33,373 nt of DNA from contig JAIMBH010000027.1 in NCBI GenBank assembly GCA_023511485.1, forward strand, positions 1-33,373. Reading direction: 5' to 3'. The translations under genes were made by a program, and so were the position numbers. Source of the stretch: Bacillota bacterium (GTDB lineage Bacteria > Actinomycetota > Aquicultoria > Aquicultorales > Aquicultoraceae). Positions within the stretch are counted from its first letter, which is position 1, and every line of letters starts with the position of its first letter. Positions 6,797-16,446 of this stretch are shown here, one piece after another. Below the pieces are notes generated by a model. It saw nothing but the letters and a program-made list of their open reading frames with translations. It made no database searches and was not told the DNA's origin.

Positions 6797-8250
6797 TAGC
6801 TTTTGGCCTTCTCCTCTTCAAGCATTAGTTTAGTTATTTTTAAGTCTTCAGGTACTTCAATCGGGTAGCTGCCGTCAAAGCAAGCAAGGCAGAAGTTATC
6901 GCGCTTGGCTTTGGTTGACTTAACCAGTCCCCTGATGCTTAAGTAGCCGAGGCTGTCTGCCCCGATATATTCCCTTATTGCTTCTACCTTGTTATTGGCA
7001 GCAATAAGCTGCTCTTGTTCCGCGGTGTCAATCCCATAGAAACACGGCCACTTTACCGGCGGAGAGCTTATCCGCATATGCACTTCCCTTGCCCCCGCCT
7101 CTTTTAGTATCTCAATAATTTTCTTTGATGTGTTTCCGCGCACAATTGAATCATCTACTACGACTATTTTCTTGCCCTTAATTACTTCACATAAGGGATT
7201 GAGCTTTAGCCTGATTCCTGTCTGGCGGATAGTCTGCGTCGGCTGGATGAAAGTGCGCCCGATATAGCGGTTCTTAACCAGCCCTTCCCGATAAGGCAAA
7301 CCAGATTTATGGGCGTAGCCGATAGCCGATGGCACTCCTGAGTCGGGAACACCGATAACAAGATCCGCCCCTTCGCAGGGCTGCTCTTTGGCAAGCTCTG
7401 CCCCCATAGCCTCGCGTGCACTGTAGAGAAGCCTATCGTATAACCTGGTATCCGGCCTTGCAAAATACACGAACTCAAATATACAAAGCGATGGTTTTGC
7501 AGGCTCTATAGCCTGCAAGCTAGTCAAGCCATCCTTATCGATAACTGCGATCTCGCCTGGATTTACGTCTCGCACGTAATCTGCACCAATAATATTTAAA
7601 GCGCAGCTTTCCGAAGCAACCGCATAAAAACCATTTAGTTTTCCTATTGCTAACGGGCGCACCCCGTAGGGGTCGCGCACCGCATATAGCTTGTTCTCAG
7701 TTAGAATCACAAGCGAGTAGGCACCCTTGAGTTGCTTCATCGTCGCCGCTATCGCATCTTCTACCTTCATACCTTTATCCGCGTAAGATGCAATAAGGGT
7801 AGCAATGACTTCGCTATCACTCGTTGAGCGAAAACGCAAGCCGTTCTTGCTCAAGGCATACCTGAGCTCCTGGGTATTGATTAAGTTTCCGTTATGGGCA
7901 AGCGCCAGGCTTCCACCTTCGAAAGTTTTATAAATCGGCTGGGCGTTTTCCCAGTGGATTGATGAGCCAGTCGTTGAGTAGCGGTTGTGCCCAATGGCAA
8001 TATCTCCGTGAAGACTCGCTAAGTTTCGCTCGTTAAAGACCTGGGTTATAAGCCCCATGTCTTTGTATATGATAATGGATTTGTTGTCATCAACAACCGC
8101 AATGCCTGCGCTCTCCTGCCCTCTGTGCTGCAGGGCGTGCAAGCCAAAGTAGGTAAGCTTCGCCACATCCTCGCCCGGCGCAAAAATGCCGAAAACACCG
8201 CAGGCTTCCTCAGGTCTATCATCCTGATAGAGATTAAAATCAAGGTTCAA
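6796..8250 (-). CDS. purF: Amidophosphoribosyltransferase PurF, Fe-S type
   Basis: Commits PRPP to purines: glutamine + PRPP to phosphoribosylamine. 484 residues. The class II glutaminase begins at Cys17 (EEACGVFGIFAPG), so a 16-residue propeptide must be removed. The PRPP loop is VVVDDSIVRGNTSKK. Four cysteines match the [4Fe-4S] ligands of the Bacillus-type enzyme: one in PSLCIFEF, one in KWPCFYGID and two in NFCLACFDG. Such enzymes are oxygen-sensitive, consistent with an anaerobe. The start is TTG at 8250 with AAGGAG 8 nt upstream; a nearby ATG opens a frame that stops after five codons. 40 bp separate it from purQ. Confidence 0.97.
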   Translation of the reverse strand: MNLDFNLYQDDRPEEACGVFGIFAPGEDVAKLTYFGLHALQHRGQESAGIAVVDDNKSIIIYKDMGLITQVFNERNLASLHGDIAIGHNRYSTTGSSIHWENAQPIYKTFEGGSLALAHNGNLINTQELRYALSKNGLRFRSTSDSEVIATLIASYADKGMKVEDAIAATMKQLKGAYSLVILTENKLYAVRDPYGVRPLAIGKLNGFYAVASESCALNIIGADYVRDVNPGEIAVIDKDGLTSLQAIEPAKPSLCIFEFVYFARPDTRLYDRLLYSAREAMGAELAKEQPCEGADLVIGVPDSGVPSAIGYAHKSGLPYREGLVKNRYIGRTFIQPTQTIRQTGIRLKLNPLCEVIKGKKIVVVDDSIVRGNTSKKIIEILKEAGAREVHMRISSPPVKWPCFYGIDTAEQEQLIAANNKVEAIREYIGADSLGYLSIRGLVKSTKAKRDNFCLACFDGSYPIEVPEDLKITKLMLEEEKAKS

Positions 8251-8290
8251 AAGACATACTCCTTAAGAGTTTGCTTACTTACTATTAACT

Positions 8291-9085
8291 TTACAGCTCT
8301 TTTTTCACATACTCAACCGCGTTCTTAAACAACACCAACCCGTCGCCCTCATCAGGAAGGTCCTCTCTTGTCCAGCGGGGATGTTGTGTGCGCAGGATGT
8401 GGTTTTCCGGATGGGGCATCATGCCAAAGACACGGCCCGTCTCATCGCATATACCGGCGGTGTGAATTACCGAGCCGTTTGGATTTATTGGGTACGGGCC
8501 AAACTGCCCATTCTCATCGACATACTGGACAACAATTTGGTTATTATCTTGAAGCCTCTTTAATACTTCGTCGTCTCTTGGGATGAATTTACCCTCGCCA
8601 TGGCAAACTGGGACATAGACGAGCTTTTCTACCCCTCTTGTAAAGACGCATTTGGAATCGGGATTGGTTTTAAGATAAACCCAACGGTCCTCGAACTTTC
8701 CTGAATCGTTGTATGTAAGAGTTACATCCTGGCGCATGTAGTCTGCGTCAAAGCCCGGCAATATCCCAAGCTTGACCATCACCTGGAAACCATTACAGAC
8801 GCCAAAGACAAGCTTGCCATCGGCAATGAACTGCAGAAGGTCATCTTTTAGCTTGTATTTAAGTTTATTAGCCAAAACTTTTCCAGAGGCTATATCGTCA
8901 CCAAAGGAGAACCCACCGGGAAGCATGAGTATCTGGTAGTCCTTTAACTTCTTTCGGCCATCCACAATATCGTTTATGTGTACCCGCTCAGGCTCTGCAC
9001 CGGCTAAGCGAAACGCAGCTTCTGCGTCCCCGTCCCGGTTGATGCCGGCGGCCAGCAAAACGAGCACCCTGGGTTTTTTGCTCAA
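8291..9085 (-). CDS. purQ: FGAM synthetase glutaminase subunit PurQ
   Basis: Class I glutaminase that feeds ammonia to PurL (step 4). The nucleophile Cys97 is in LVFGVCNGFQ and the His/Glu pair in MMPHPENH near the C-terminus. At about 264 residues it is longer than Bacillus PurQ (about 227), like the long PurQ forms of some other bacteria and archaea. I prefer TTG 9085 (SKKPRVLVLLAAG) because AGGTGGTGAT, nearly the full anti-SD complement, lies 4 nt upstream. Tandem GTG codons at 9097/9094 are alternatives overlapping the purL stop. Partner PurL is directly upstream. Confidence 0.95.
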   Translation of the reverse strand: MSKKPRVLVLLAAGINRDGDAEAAFRLAGAEPERVHINDIVDGRKKLKDYQILMLPGGFSFGDDIASGKVLANKLKYKLKDDLLQFIADGKLVFGVCNGFQVMVKLGILPGFDADYMRQDVTLTYNDSGKFEDRWVYLKTNPDSKCVFTRGVEKLVYVPVCHGEGKFIPRDDEVLKRLQDNNQIVVQYVDENGQFGPYPINPNGSVIHTAGICDETGRVFGMMPHPENHILRTQHPRWTREDLPDEGDGLVLFKNAVEYVKKEL

Positions 9086-9090
9086 ATTTA

Positions 9091-12054
9091 TCACCACCTA
9101 AGAGGCGCTTGCCAGGCCTCTTTAAGCTCGTCAATATTTAAATCTATCAGAACTGAACCATCTTTTGCCGAAACAGTAAACCTGCCATCCTCTGTTGCCT
9201 CGCCTACTGCAGCAAATATGCAGCCGGAAAGCGTATCTTCAAAAGCCCGTACTTTCTGGGGATTCACAGTTACCACAAAGCGGCTGTTTGACTCAGAGAA
9301 AAGAACTTTCCAGTCCGGCAGATCTTCTGCCGTTGGCACTTTGCCAAGGTCAATCCTCATGCCAAGACCCCCTGCAAAAGCGGTCTCGGCTGCAGCAACC
9401 GCGATTCCACCTTCTGAGCAGTCGTGGCACGAAGCTACAAGACCGTCTTTTATCGCTTTATGAAGCGCCCGGTAAAGCCTTAATGCCTCTTGCGCATTTA
9501 CCTTTGGTACCTGATAACCTCTGGCACCGTTTATCATATAGTAATGCGATCCGCCAAGCTCATCATGGGTCATCCCAAGAACGTATACTATATCACCGGC
9601 AGCCTTTGTATCCATGGTAACCGCGCGCTCGACATCCGGGACTATGCCGATTGCCGAGATAAGAAGCGTCGGCGGTATGGCGATAGTTTTATTCTCAAGC
9701 CGATACTCATTGTGAAAGCTATCTTTTCCAGAGATAAACGGCGCGCCTAAACCCACCGCCGCATCATAGCAGCCCTTGGCTGCGCGAACAAGCTGGGCGA
9801 GCTTGTGGTCGCCATCCGGGTTTGCCTCGGAGTGAATCGGGTTTCCCCAGCAGAAGTTATCCAATATCGCAATTCTATCGGGGTCACCACCCACCGCAGT
9901 TATGTTTCGAATTGCCTCATCGATAGCCGAAGCCGCCATCCAGTAGGTATCGATCTCACCATATTTGGGGTTGATTCCGTTTGAGACCGCAATCCCGCGT
10001 ATGGAATCAATCAGCGGGCGGATGACAGAAGCATCAGATGGTCCATCGTTTTTCACTCCAACGAGCGGCTTTACAACACTTGCACCTTGAACCTCATGGT
10101 CGTACTGGCGTATCACCCACTCTTTTGAGCAAACATTAAAGCTCCCTAAGATTTTCTTTAAGGCTTCGGCCATATCAACCGGAGCGATATCAGGCTCAGA
10201 CTCCAGATCTGGCCGCCAGTTTGCAGTAAGCCTCAAGCCGGGAAGCCCCTCGTGGACAAATTCCATATCAAGATAAAGCACTGTTTTGCCATTATATTTT
10301 ACGTGGACCTTGCCGGAGTCAGTAAAGGTGCCTATCACAGTCGCCTCAACGTCCCGCCTGTGGCAAAGATCTAAGAACTCGTCTATTTTTTCAGGCGGAA
10401 CTGCGACCGTCATTCTCTCTTGCGACTCAGATACCCAAAGTTCCCAGGGCTGAAGTCCCGGGTACTTGGTCGGGGCTTTCTCGAGGTCAACCTCGCAGCC
10501 GCCAGAGAACTCGCTCATCTCACCGACTGAGGACGATAAGCCCCCTGCGCCATTATCTGTTATCGCGTTATAAAGACCCGCCTCCCTTGCTTCGCGCAGG
10601 GCATCTTGCATCTTGCGCTGGACAATTGGAGCCCCGATTTGCACCGCAGCAGATGAGGTCTCCTCATCAAGTGCGACGGATGAAAATGTAGCGCCGTGGA
10701 TGCCGTCTTTTCCGATTCTTCCGCCCACCATAACTATCAGATCGCCGGGGTTAACTACTTTTACATGAGACGGCTTGCCGGCAATTTTCTTTTTCATGAG
10801 GCCACCCGTCCCGCAATAAACAAGGGGATTATAGACATAGGCCTCGTCAAATAAAATGGTTCCGTTTACGGTGGGGATGCCGATTTTGTTTCCGCCATCT
10901 TCGACTCCTTTTCGCACACCTCTAAAGATGCGCTTGGGGTGAAGCACAGAAGGCGGCAATTTGGCGTAATCAAAATCCGGCGGGCCAAAGCAGAAGACAT
11001 CGGTGTTAAATATTAAATCTGCACCCAGGCCGGTGCCCATCGGGTCGCGGTTTACCCCAACGATACCGGTTACCGCACCGCCATAAGGGTCGAGCGCCGA
11101 GGGGTGGTTGTGCGTCTCGACCTTGAACACCATATTGTGCTCATCATCAAACTCGACCACGCCCGCGTTATCAATAAATACCGAGACCAGCCAGTCTTTT
11201 TTCTTGCCGATCTCCTCAGTTGCTTTTTTTATATACGTCTTAAAGAGGCTATCTATCTCCTCAGTTTGTCCGTCTTCGGTGTAGGTGATTTTTGCGTTAA
11301 ATATCTTATGCTTGCAGTGCTCCGACCAGGTTTGCGCAAGCATCTCAAGCTCAACATCAGTTGGCTTTTGCCCAAGGCCCACCCTTTCACGCTCGGCTTT
11401 TACCCGCTCGTCTTTGAAGTAGTCGCGGATGAGTCGCATCTCCTCTAAGTTAAGGGATAGCACACCTTTGCGGCTTATCTCCATGAGCTCATCGTCCGGG
11501 ACATCCAAATCAACTTCGGCTACCTGAACCTTAAAATCCTGGGTTTGTGCGAAAGTAGCAATTTGTTTTACAGTCGCCTGGATGTCGTCTCCTGACCTCC
11601 ATATCTGGTATCTCTCAATAAGCGGGTTTGCAAGAAGGCCAAGGCAGATTTTCTCGGCTTCCTCTTGGGATATGTTGCCATTAAGCAGGTACAGCTTAGA
11701 TGTATGAACAGACTCATTGCTTGCTAACTTTATACCGAGAAGGTCTTCAATTCCCTCAACGGTCGTTGACCCAACGTTGTCCGTAACACCGGGCTTAAAG
11801 CCGACTTCGATGGCAACCGCAAAGGGCCGGTCAAAGCTTTCGTTGATTCTGTATTCCTGAGTGATGGGGTCGGTCAGCAAATTGGATGCGACTCTTCTGA
11901 CCTGTTCCTGAGTGATGCTTGCATTTATAGTGTAGATATCTATAGTCTGGACTGAATCTATATCGATTCTTAAGTCCTCAATAATTTGTTTTCTAATCGA
12001 ATTTCCATGGGCATCGGTGATACCGGTCTTTAGCGCGACTTCGACCCGCCACAT
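9091..12054 (-). CDS. purL: FGAM synthetase PurL with two N-terminal PurS-like domains
   Basis: Synthetase component of step 4: FGAR + ATP + ammonia (from PurQ) to FGAM. 987 residues against about 740 for small PurL. The extra N-terminus is two tandem PurS-like repeats (about 2-75 and 79-155), each with K-x-G-x-T-D-x-x-G and ending near LL(T/A)(D/N)P plus a YRI or YQI motif. Then comes the PurL core: TWSEHCKHKIF near residue 240, VETHNHPSALDPYGGAVTG near 315-333, and the second half with GGDPDRIAI and ISGKDSFHNEY. There is no C-terminal glutaminase domain, so this is intermediate between PurS+PurL and the 1300-residue PurL. The ATG directly abuts the purC stop (TAAATG). Confidence 0.95.
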   Translation of the reverse strand: MWRVEVALKTGITDAHGNSIRKQIIEDLRIDIDSVQTIDIYTINASITQEQVRRVASNLLTDPITQEYRINESFDRPFAVAIEVGFKPGVTDNVGSTTVEGIEDLLGIKLASNESVHTSKLYLLNGNISQEEAEKICLGLLANPLIERYQIWRSGDDIQATVKQIATFAQTQDFKVQVAEVDLDVPDDELMEISRKGVLSLNLEEMRLIRDYFKDERVKAERERVGLGQKPTDVELEMLAQTWSEHCKHKIFNAKITYTEDGQTEEIDSLFKTYIKKATEEIGKKKDWLVSVFIDNAGVVEFDDEHNMVFKVETHNHPSALDPYGGAVTGIVGVNRDPMGTGLGADLIFNTDVFCFGPPDFDYAKLPPSVLHPKRIFRGVRKGVEDGGNKIGIPTVNGTILFDEAYVYNPLVYCGTGGLMKKKIAGKPSHVKVVNPGDLIVMVGGRIGKDGIHGATFSSVALDEETSSAAVQIGAPIVQRKMQDALREAREAGLYNAITDNGAGGLSSSVGEMSEFSGGCEVDLEKAPTKYPGLQPWELWVSESQERMTVAVPPEKIDEFLDLCHRRDVEATVIGTFTDSGKVHVKYNGKTVLYLDMEFVHEGLPGLRLTANWRPDLESEPDIAPVDMAEALKKILGSFNVCSKEWVIRQYDHEVQGASVVKPLVGVKNDGPSDASVIRPLIDSIRGIAVSNGINPKYGEIDTYWMAASAIDEAIRNITAVGGDPDRIAILDNFCWGNPIHSEANPDGDHKLAQLVRAAKGCYDAAVGLGAPFISGKDSFHNEYRLENKTIAIPPTLLISAIGIVPDVERAVTMDTKAAGDIVYVLGMTHDELGGSHYYMINGARGYQVPKVNAQEALRLYRALHKAIKDGLVASCHDCSEGGIAVAAAETAFAGGLGMRIDLGKVPTAEDLPDWKVLFSESNSRFVVTVNPQKVRAFEDTLSGCIFAAVGEATEDGRFTVSAKDGSVLIDLNIDELKEAWQAPLRW

Positions 12055-12786
12055 TTAGAAGTTGCCAACCTCCTTAGAGCTACCCTTAACTCTACTTAAG
12101 ACTTCCCGGTAGGCCTCTTCAACCTTGCCCAAATCTCTTCTGAAGCGATCCTTGTCCATCTTCTCGCCGGTATCCTTATCCCAAAGCCGGCAGGTATCCG
12201 GTGATATCTCATCGCCGAGCACAAGCCGCCCGTCTTTTAAGCCAAACTCGAGCTTAAAATCAACTAGTATTAGCCCAAGCTCATCAAAGAATCGGCTCAA
12301 AACGTCGTTTACTTTTAGGCCTGTTTGCCTCATCTCCTCGACTTGCTCTTTGGTCGCCGCGCCCAGCTCCTCAATATGGTCATCGTTTATAAAGGGGTCA
12401 CCTAAGTCGTCTCTTTTGTAATAAAACTCAACAATGGTTTTCTTGAGGGGTGTGCCCTCCTCATAGCCGATGCGCTTGGCAAGGCTTCCGGCTGCGATAT
12501 TTCTTACAACCACCTCAACAGCAAGCATATCAAGCTTATCGGTGAGCATATTTCTATCATCCAGAAGCTCCTTGAAGTGGGTTCTTACTCCCTGGTTTTC
12601 AAGAAGCTGAAAAAGGGCTGCAGAGATTTGTGCGTTTACCGATCCTTTGCCCAATATCTGGCCCTTCTTCTTTCCATCAAATGCGGTAGCGTCATCCTTG
12701 AACTCGTGGATTATCGCTGCCGGGTCATCAGTAGAAAAGACTTTTTTTGCCTTTCCTTCGTGTATTTGCTCTAACTTTTGTACCAC
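12055..12786 (-). CDS. purC: SAICAR synthetase PurC
   Basis: Joins aspartate to CAIR with ATP (step 8). 243 residues, normal length. Motifs: HEGKAKKVF near residue 9 (ATP site), VVVRNIAAGSLAKR near 93-106, and LGDEISPDTCRLWD near 200 (substrate binding). The start is GTG 12786 with GAGGAGG upstream. An AAGGAGGT inside its own last codons probably serves purL, which starts at the next base after the stop. 220 bp separate it from purB; that gap holds a heptamer repeat and no gene. Confidence 0.96.
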   Translation of the reverse strand: MVQKLEQIHEGKAKKVFSTDDPAAIIHEFKDDATAFDGKKKGQILGKGSVNAQISAALFQLLENQGVRTHFKELLDDRNMLTDKLDMLAVEVVVRNIAAGSLAKRIGYEEGTPLKKTIVEFYYKRDDLGDPFINDDHIEELGAATKEQVEEMRQTGLKVNDVLSRFFDELGLILVDFKLEFGLKDGRLVLGDEISPDTCRLWDKDTGEKMDKDRFRRDLGKVEEAYREVLSRVKGSSKEVGNF

Positions 12787-12897
12787 ATGGCCTCCTCATG
12801 CTAGTGCTCAAGAAATATCTTCCATGCAACAATCATATTACCTGGAAGTCAATTCATTTACAAATTAATTTATCATTAATTAGCTGCCAGCGGCCGG

Positions 12898-12939
12898 CTA
12901 TAAGCTATAAGCTATAAGCTATCAGCTATCAGCTATCAG
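12898..12939. repeat. Heptamer tandem repeat: CTATAAG x3, CTATCAG x3
   Basis: Six 7-bp units lie in the purB-purC gap; the third-to-fourth step changes AA to CA. Every unit contains part of AGCTAT, so the strand is rich in overlapping AGCT palindromes. There is no ORF and no clear stem. It looks like slippage-generated simple sequence. It sits about 110 bp before the purC start on the transcribed strand. Confidence 0.9.
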
Positions 12940-13006
12940 CTAGTGAAAACAAGTAACGAGGGCAGTAGGGCTGCACTACGTTTTTATAAACCCTGGTCCC
13001 CGGACC

Positions 13007-14308
13007 CTAGTCATTCAGTTTCGCAAGGCGGTCGTAGATCACGCCAACATTTCGCAAGAAATAGCCTACGTCGAAGAGCTCATCAAGTTCCCTGTCGCTT
13101 AAGTAATGGGTTGCCTCTTCATCTGCTTTAAGGAGTTCTTTTAAGTCCCCCTCGCCCCGCCAGGTCGCCATGGCGTTTCGCTGCACAATCTCGTAGGCAT
13201 GTTCCCGGGTAATTCCCTTCTCAACAAGAGCAAGAAGAACGCGTGAAGAAAAAACCAGACCTTTGGTTTTCTCAAGATTCGCTTTAATGTTTTCAGGATA
13301 TATTATAAGGCCTTCCAACAGCCATTTGAGTTTGCCAAGCATATAATCAAGAAGAATAGTGCTATCAGGGATAATCACCCTCTCGACAGAGGAGTGGGAG
13401 ATATCCCGCTCATGCCATAGGGCAACGTTTTCAAAAGCGGTCTGCGCATTGGACCTTATAATTCTTGCAAGCCCGGTAAGTCTTTCTGCAACGACCGGGT
13501 TTCTTTTATGCGGCATTGCAGAAGATCCCTTTTGGCCTTTAGCAAACGGCTCCTCAACTTCGCGTATCTCTGTCTTCTGCAACCCCCTAACCTCAACGGC
13601 GATCTTCTCGATGGTTGCTGCGCACACCGCTAGCGCCGCCATATACTCAGCATGCCGATCGCGCTGCAGCACCTGTGTTGAAATTGGTGCCGGCGTTAAA
13701 CCCAATCTCTCGCAGACATACTCCTCTACCCAGGGATCGATGTTTGAATAAGTACCCACAGCCCCAGATAGCTTCCCAACCGAGATAACTGCTTTGGCGC
13801 GTTCAAGGCGGTTTAAGTTCCTGTGCATCTCAAAGGCCCAGTTAGCAAACTTTAAGCCAAAGCTCATCGGCTCAGCATGAATACCATGCGTGCGCCCAAC
13901 AGCAACAATATCCCTGTATTCGAACGCCTTGGCCTTAAGGATATCCACAATCTCGCGCACATCCTCGATTATGATATCAATTGCTTCTTTCATCTGGACA
14001 GCAAGGCCAGTATCTACAACATCCGAGGAGGTCAAACCGTAGTGAACATAGCGGGATGCAGGTCCGACGTTTTCTGCAACATTCGTCAAGAAAGCGATAA
14101 CATCATGGTGCACCTCGGACTCAATTGCCTCGATGCGGTCAACACTGAAGGACGCTTTTGCTTTTATCTCATCAAGCGCCTCTTGGGGAACTACTCCTAG
14201 TTTAACATGAGCCTCGGTGGCCAGGATCTCTATCTCAAGCCACTTGCTAAACCTGTTCTCAAGATCCCAGATTGCCCCCATGCGAGGCCGCGTGTACCTT
14301 TCAATCAT
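13007..14308 (-). CDS. purB: Adenylosuccinate lyase PurB
   Basis: Removes fumarate from SAICAR and from adenylosuccinate (two steps of the pathway). 433 residues, typical of the bacterial homotetramer. Fumarase/ASL signature SSAMPHKRNPVVAERL near residue 261 with the mobile catalytic Ser. Active-site blocks VGRTHGIHAEPMSFG (catalytic His) and HYGLTSSDVVDT. ATG 14308 has GAAGG 8 nt upstream. The 160-bp gap to purD has an 11-bp inverted repeat (14361-14371 with 14426-14436, CTTAAGTTATC), too far apart to be a clear terminator. Confidence 0.97.
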   Translation of the reverse strand: MIERYTRPRMGAIWDLENRFSKWLEIEILATEAHVKLGVVPQEALDEIKAKASFSVDRIEAIESEVHHDVIAFLTNVAENVGPASRYVHYGLTSSDVVDTGLAVQMKEAIDIIIEDVREIVDILKAKAFEYRDIVAVGRTHGIHAEPMSFGLKFANWAFEMHRNLNRLERAKAVISVGKLSGAVGTYSNIDPWVEEYVCERLGLTPAPISTQVLQRDRHAEYMAALAVCAATIEKIAVEVRGLQKTEIREVEEPFAKGQKGSSAMPHKRNPVVAERLTGLARIIRSNAQTAFENVALWHERDISHSSVERVIIPDSTILLDYMLGKLKWLLEGLIIYPENIKANLEKTKGLVFSSRVLLALVEKGITREHAYEIVQRNAMATWRGEGDLKELLKADEEATHYLSDRELDELFDVGYFLRNVGVIYDRLAKLND

Positions 14309-14469
14309 CTACAAAGCCTTCTTTCGTAAAAATATATCTTGGAGTGTCTAAGTCAAGTCACTTAAGTTATCGGTTAATAGTTACTAGTTGATGGTTACTA
14401 GCTAGTATTTCTTAACTGCAGCACTGATAACTTAAGCATTAAAACAAAGACATTGACACTTTGGCACGT

Positions 14470-15753
14470 CTAGACTTTCTGACCTTTTTCTATTGCCCGC
14501 AATGCGATATCTTTTCTATAGTGCATATCCTTAAAGCTGATTTTATCTATCGCTGCGTAAGCCCTCTCTCTAGCTTGGGAGAAGTCCTTGCCGATAGCGC
14601 TTACGTTTAGGACACGCCCACCTGCAGTTACAATTTTGCTATCGACCTGCTTGGTCCCAGCATGAAATATAGTAACCCCCTCTGTATTAGCTGCCTCGGC
14701 AAGACCGGTTATCTCGAATCCGGTTGTATAATTACCCGGGTAGCCACCGGACGCCAAAACCACAGTAACACAAACATCGTCAGTCCATTTCAGGCTAACG
14801 CCTGAGATATCCCCTTCCGTGCAACCAAGCATTGGCTCGATAATATCACTTTCAAGTCTCGGCAGAATCGCCTGAGTCTCCGGGTCACCAAAGCGCACGT
14901 TAAACTCCAAAACTTTCGGCCCATCTTTAGTTATCATAAGACCGGCATATAGTACCCCGCGGTATTCAATCCCCTCTGCCGCAAGTCCTTTAACAGTTGG
15001 TTTCAAAATCGTATCGGCAATCTCATTAAAAAGAGCCGGGGTTACTATTGGAACCGGCGAGTATGAACCCATGCCGCCGGTGTTTAATCCCTGGTCGTCA
15101 TCATAAGCCCTCTTGTAATCCTGTGCCGGAACCATGGGCAATACATTTTTGCCGTCGCTAAAAGCAAGCACGGAAAGCTCTGGGCCCTCCAGGCACTCCT
15201 CAATTAGTATTAGCTCTCCGGCAGAACCAAACTGTTTTTCTATTAGGCAACTTTTAACGGCAGCCTTTGCCTCATCTAGGCTCTTTGCTATAAAGACGCC
15301 TTTTCCGGCAGCTAACCCATCCGCTTTTATTACATATGGAGGATTTATTTTCTCGAGATAGGAAACTGCTTCCCCATAGTTATCAAAAAGATTGGCCGCC
15401 CCAGTTGGGACGCCGTACTTTTTCATAATCTCTTTGGCAAAACTTTTGCTTCCCTCAAGCCTTGCGGCCTCCGCACTGGGGCCAAATACTTTAAGCCTTT
15501 TTTTAGCGAAAACATCGGCGATGCCAGCAACCAGTGGGGCCTCTGGGCCAACCACAGTCAGACCGATCGCTTTATCCTGGGCAAAATCAGCCAGGGCTTC
15601 AAGGTCGGACTGATCAATATTTACGCATTGCGCCAGCTCGGCTATTCCCCCGTTTCCAGGGATGCAAAATATCTCTTTAACCTTGGGGCTTTGCTTTATC
15701 TTCCAAACCAGGGCATTTTCGCGCCCACCGCTGCCGACAACCAGTACTCTCAA
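14470..15753 (-). CDS. purD: Phosphoribosylamine-glycine ligase PurD
   Basis: GAR synthetase (step 2), ATP-grasp enzyme, 427 residues. N-domain begins RVLVVGSGGRENAL. ATP-grasp segment YVIKADGLAAGKGVFIA near residue 140; signature FNVRFGDPETQAILPRL near 285-300; GMGSYSPVPIVT near 228. Start is TTG 15753 with GGAGGAG 3 nt upstream (close spacing). First gene of the minus-strand pur cluster. No purine-riboswitch-like three-way junction was seen in its upstream 200 bp. The promoter is therefore unassigned; TATAAG near 15810 is only a weak -10 candidate. Confidence 0.97.
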   Translation of the reverse strand: MRVLVVGSGGRENALVWKIKQSPKVKEIFCIPGNGGIAELAQCVNIDQSDLEALADFAQDKAIGLTVVGPEAPLVAGIADVFAKKRLKVFGPSAEAARLEGSKSFAKEIMKKYGVPTGAANLFDNYGEAVSYLEKINPPYVIKADGLAAGKGVFIAKSLDEAKAAVKSCLIEKQFGSAGELILIEECLEGPELSVLAFSDGKNVLPMVPAQDYKRAYDDDQGLNTGGMGSYSPVPIVTPALFNEIADTILKPTVKGLAAEGIEYRGVLYAGLMITKDGPKVLEFNVRFGDPETQAILPRLESDIIEPMLGCTEGDISGVSLKWTDDVCVTVVLASGGYPGNYTTGFEITGLAEAANTEGVTIFHAGTKQVDSKIVTAGGRVLNVSAIGKDFSQARERAYAAIDKISFKDMHYRKDIALRAIEKGQKV

Positions 15754-16041
15754 AACTCCTCCATTTCAGGTGATTACAAACACTCTACTTAACCTTACAA
15801 ACCCATATCTTATAACAAATAGGGCAATATCGCCAGAAACGGCAAAAATTGCCTCCACAATAATCAATTTTACGGGAAACCACTTTTAGCTGCAAGAAAA
15901 GGCCCGGTACGCGATTTTAAAACTAACCGCTTTAACTACTTTAGTAAGCTAGCTTCATAGTTGAAGTGCCGCTTAAGTAGCAGTAAAATGTTATTTAATA
16001 TCAATGAAGCAGTATCAGGTAAAGCAATCGCCGTAGGATCA

Positions 16042-16446
16042 ATGTTGAAAAAGATTCAGTTATTTAGCTATATATTAGCAATAGCGTTTGCAGCCAATCT
16101 ATTATTTATGTTTTCGGTAGTATACGCCGAAACCGCAAACACCGCCGGAGTTTCTACAGCGCCGGAAGACGGTGACACTTCTGCTTCCTCTACAAAAGGC
16201 AATATACCTATTAGGCCAGTGATAAAGCAGGAGAAGCTTTCGACCGCAAAAACAATCACTGGGGCTACGGTAATTGTTGAAGCCGATAAGGTCAAAAATT
16301 CTCCGCGCCTGAAAAAGCGAAGGCCGTTCAACTTAAGGTTTGATATTAAACCTTACCTTGCCATAGCCGTACTCTTGTTTATTGCAGCCAAAACAGGTTA
16401 CGCAAAGACCTCTCTTTCTCCCTTGAGAAGTAGAATTAGTTGGTAG
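16042..16446 (+). CDS. Small membrane or exported protein, unknown
   Basis: From ATG 16042 the product has 134 residues: an N-terminal hydrophobic signal or anchor (MLKKIQLFSYILAIAFAANL to about residue 29, VVYA cleavage-like site), a Ser/Thr/Pro-rich linker, a basic patch (RLKKRRPFNLRF) and a C-terminal hydrophobic segment (YLAIAVLLFIAAK). The open frame extends upstream to a TTG at 15961 (161 residues) and an internal ATG at 15988, all with poor ribosome sites, so the start is uncertain. It is divergent from purD. No family recognised. Confidence 0.5.
   Translation: MLKKIQLFSYILAIAFAANLLFMFSVVYAETANTAGVSTAPEDGDTSASSTKGNIPIRPVIKQEKLSTAKTITGATVIVEADKVKNSPRLKKRRPFNLRFDIKPYLAIAVLLFIAAKTGYAKTSLSPLRSRISW

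Noticed and set aside
14361-14436. 11-bp inverted repeat in the purB-purD gap as a terminator
   Set aside because: The arms are 54 bp apart and there is no T-run, so a terminator role is unlikely. Also, the genes on both sides belong to one cluster.
15754-15960. Possible purine (guanine/PRPP-type) riboswitch upstream of purD
   Set aside because: No purine-riboswitch three-way junction core or PRPP/ykkC-like conserved blocks seen on the minus strand.
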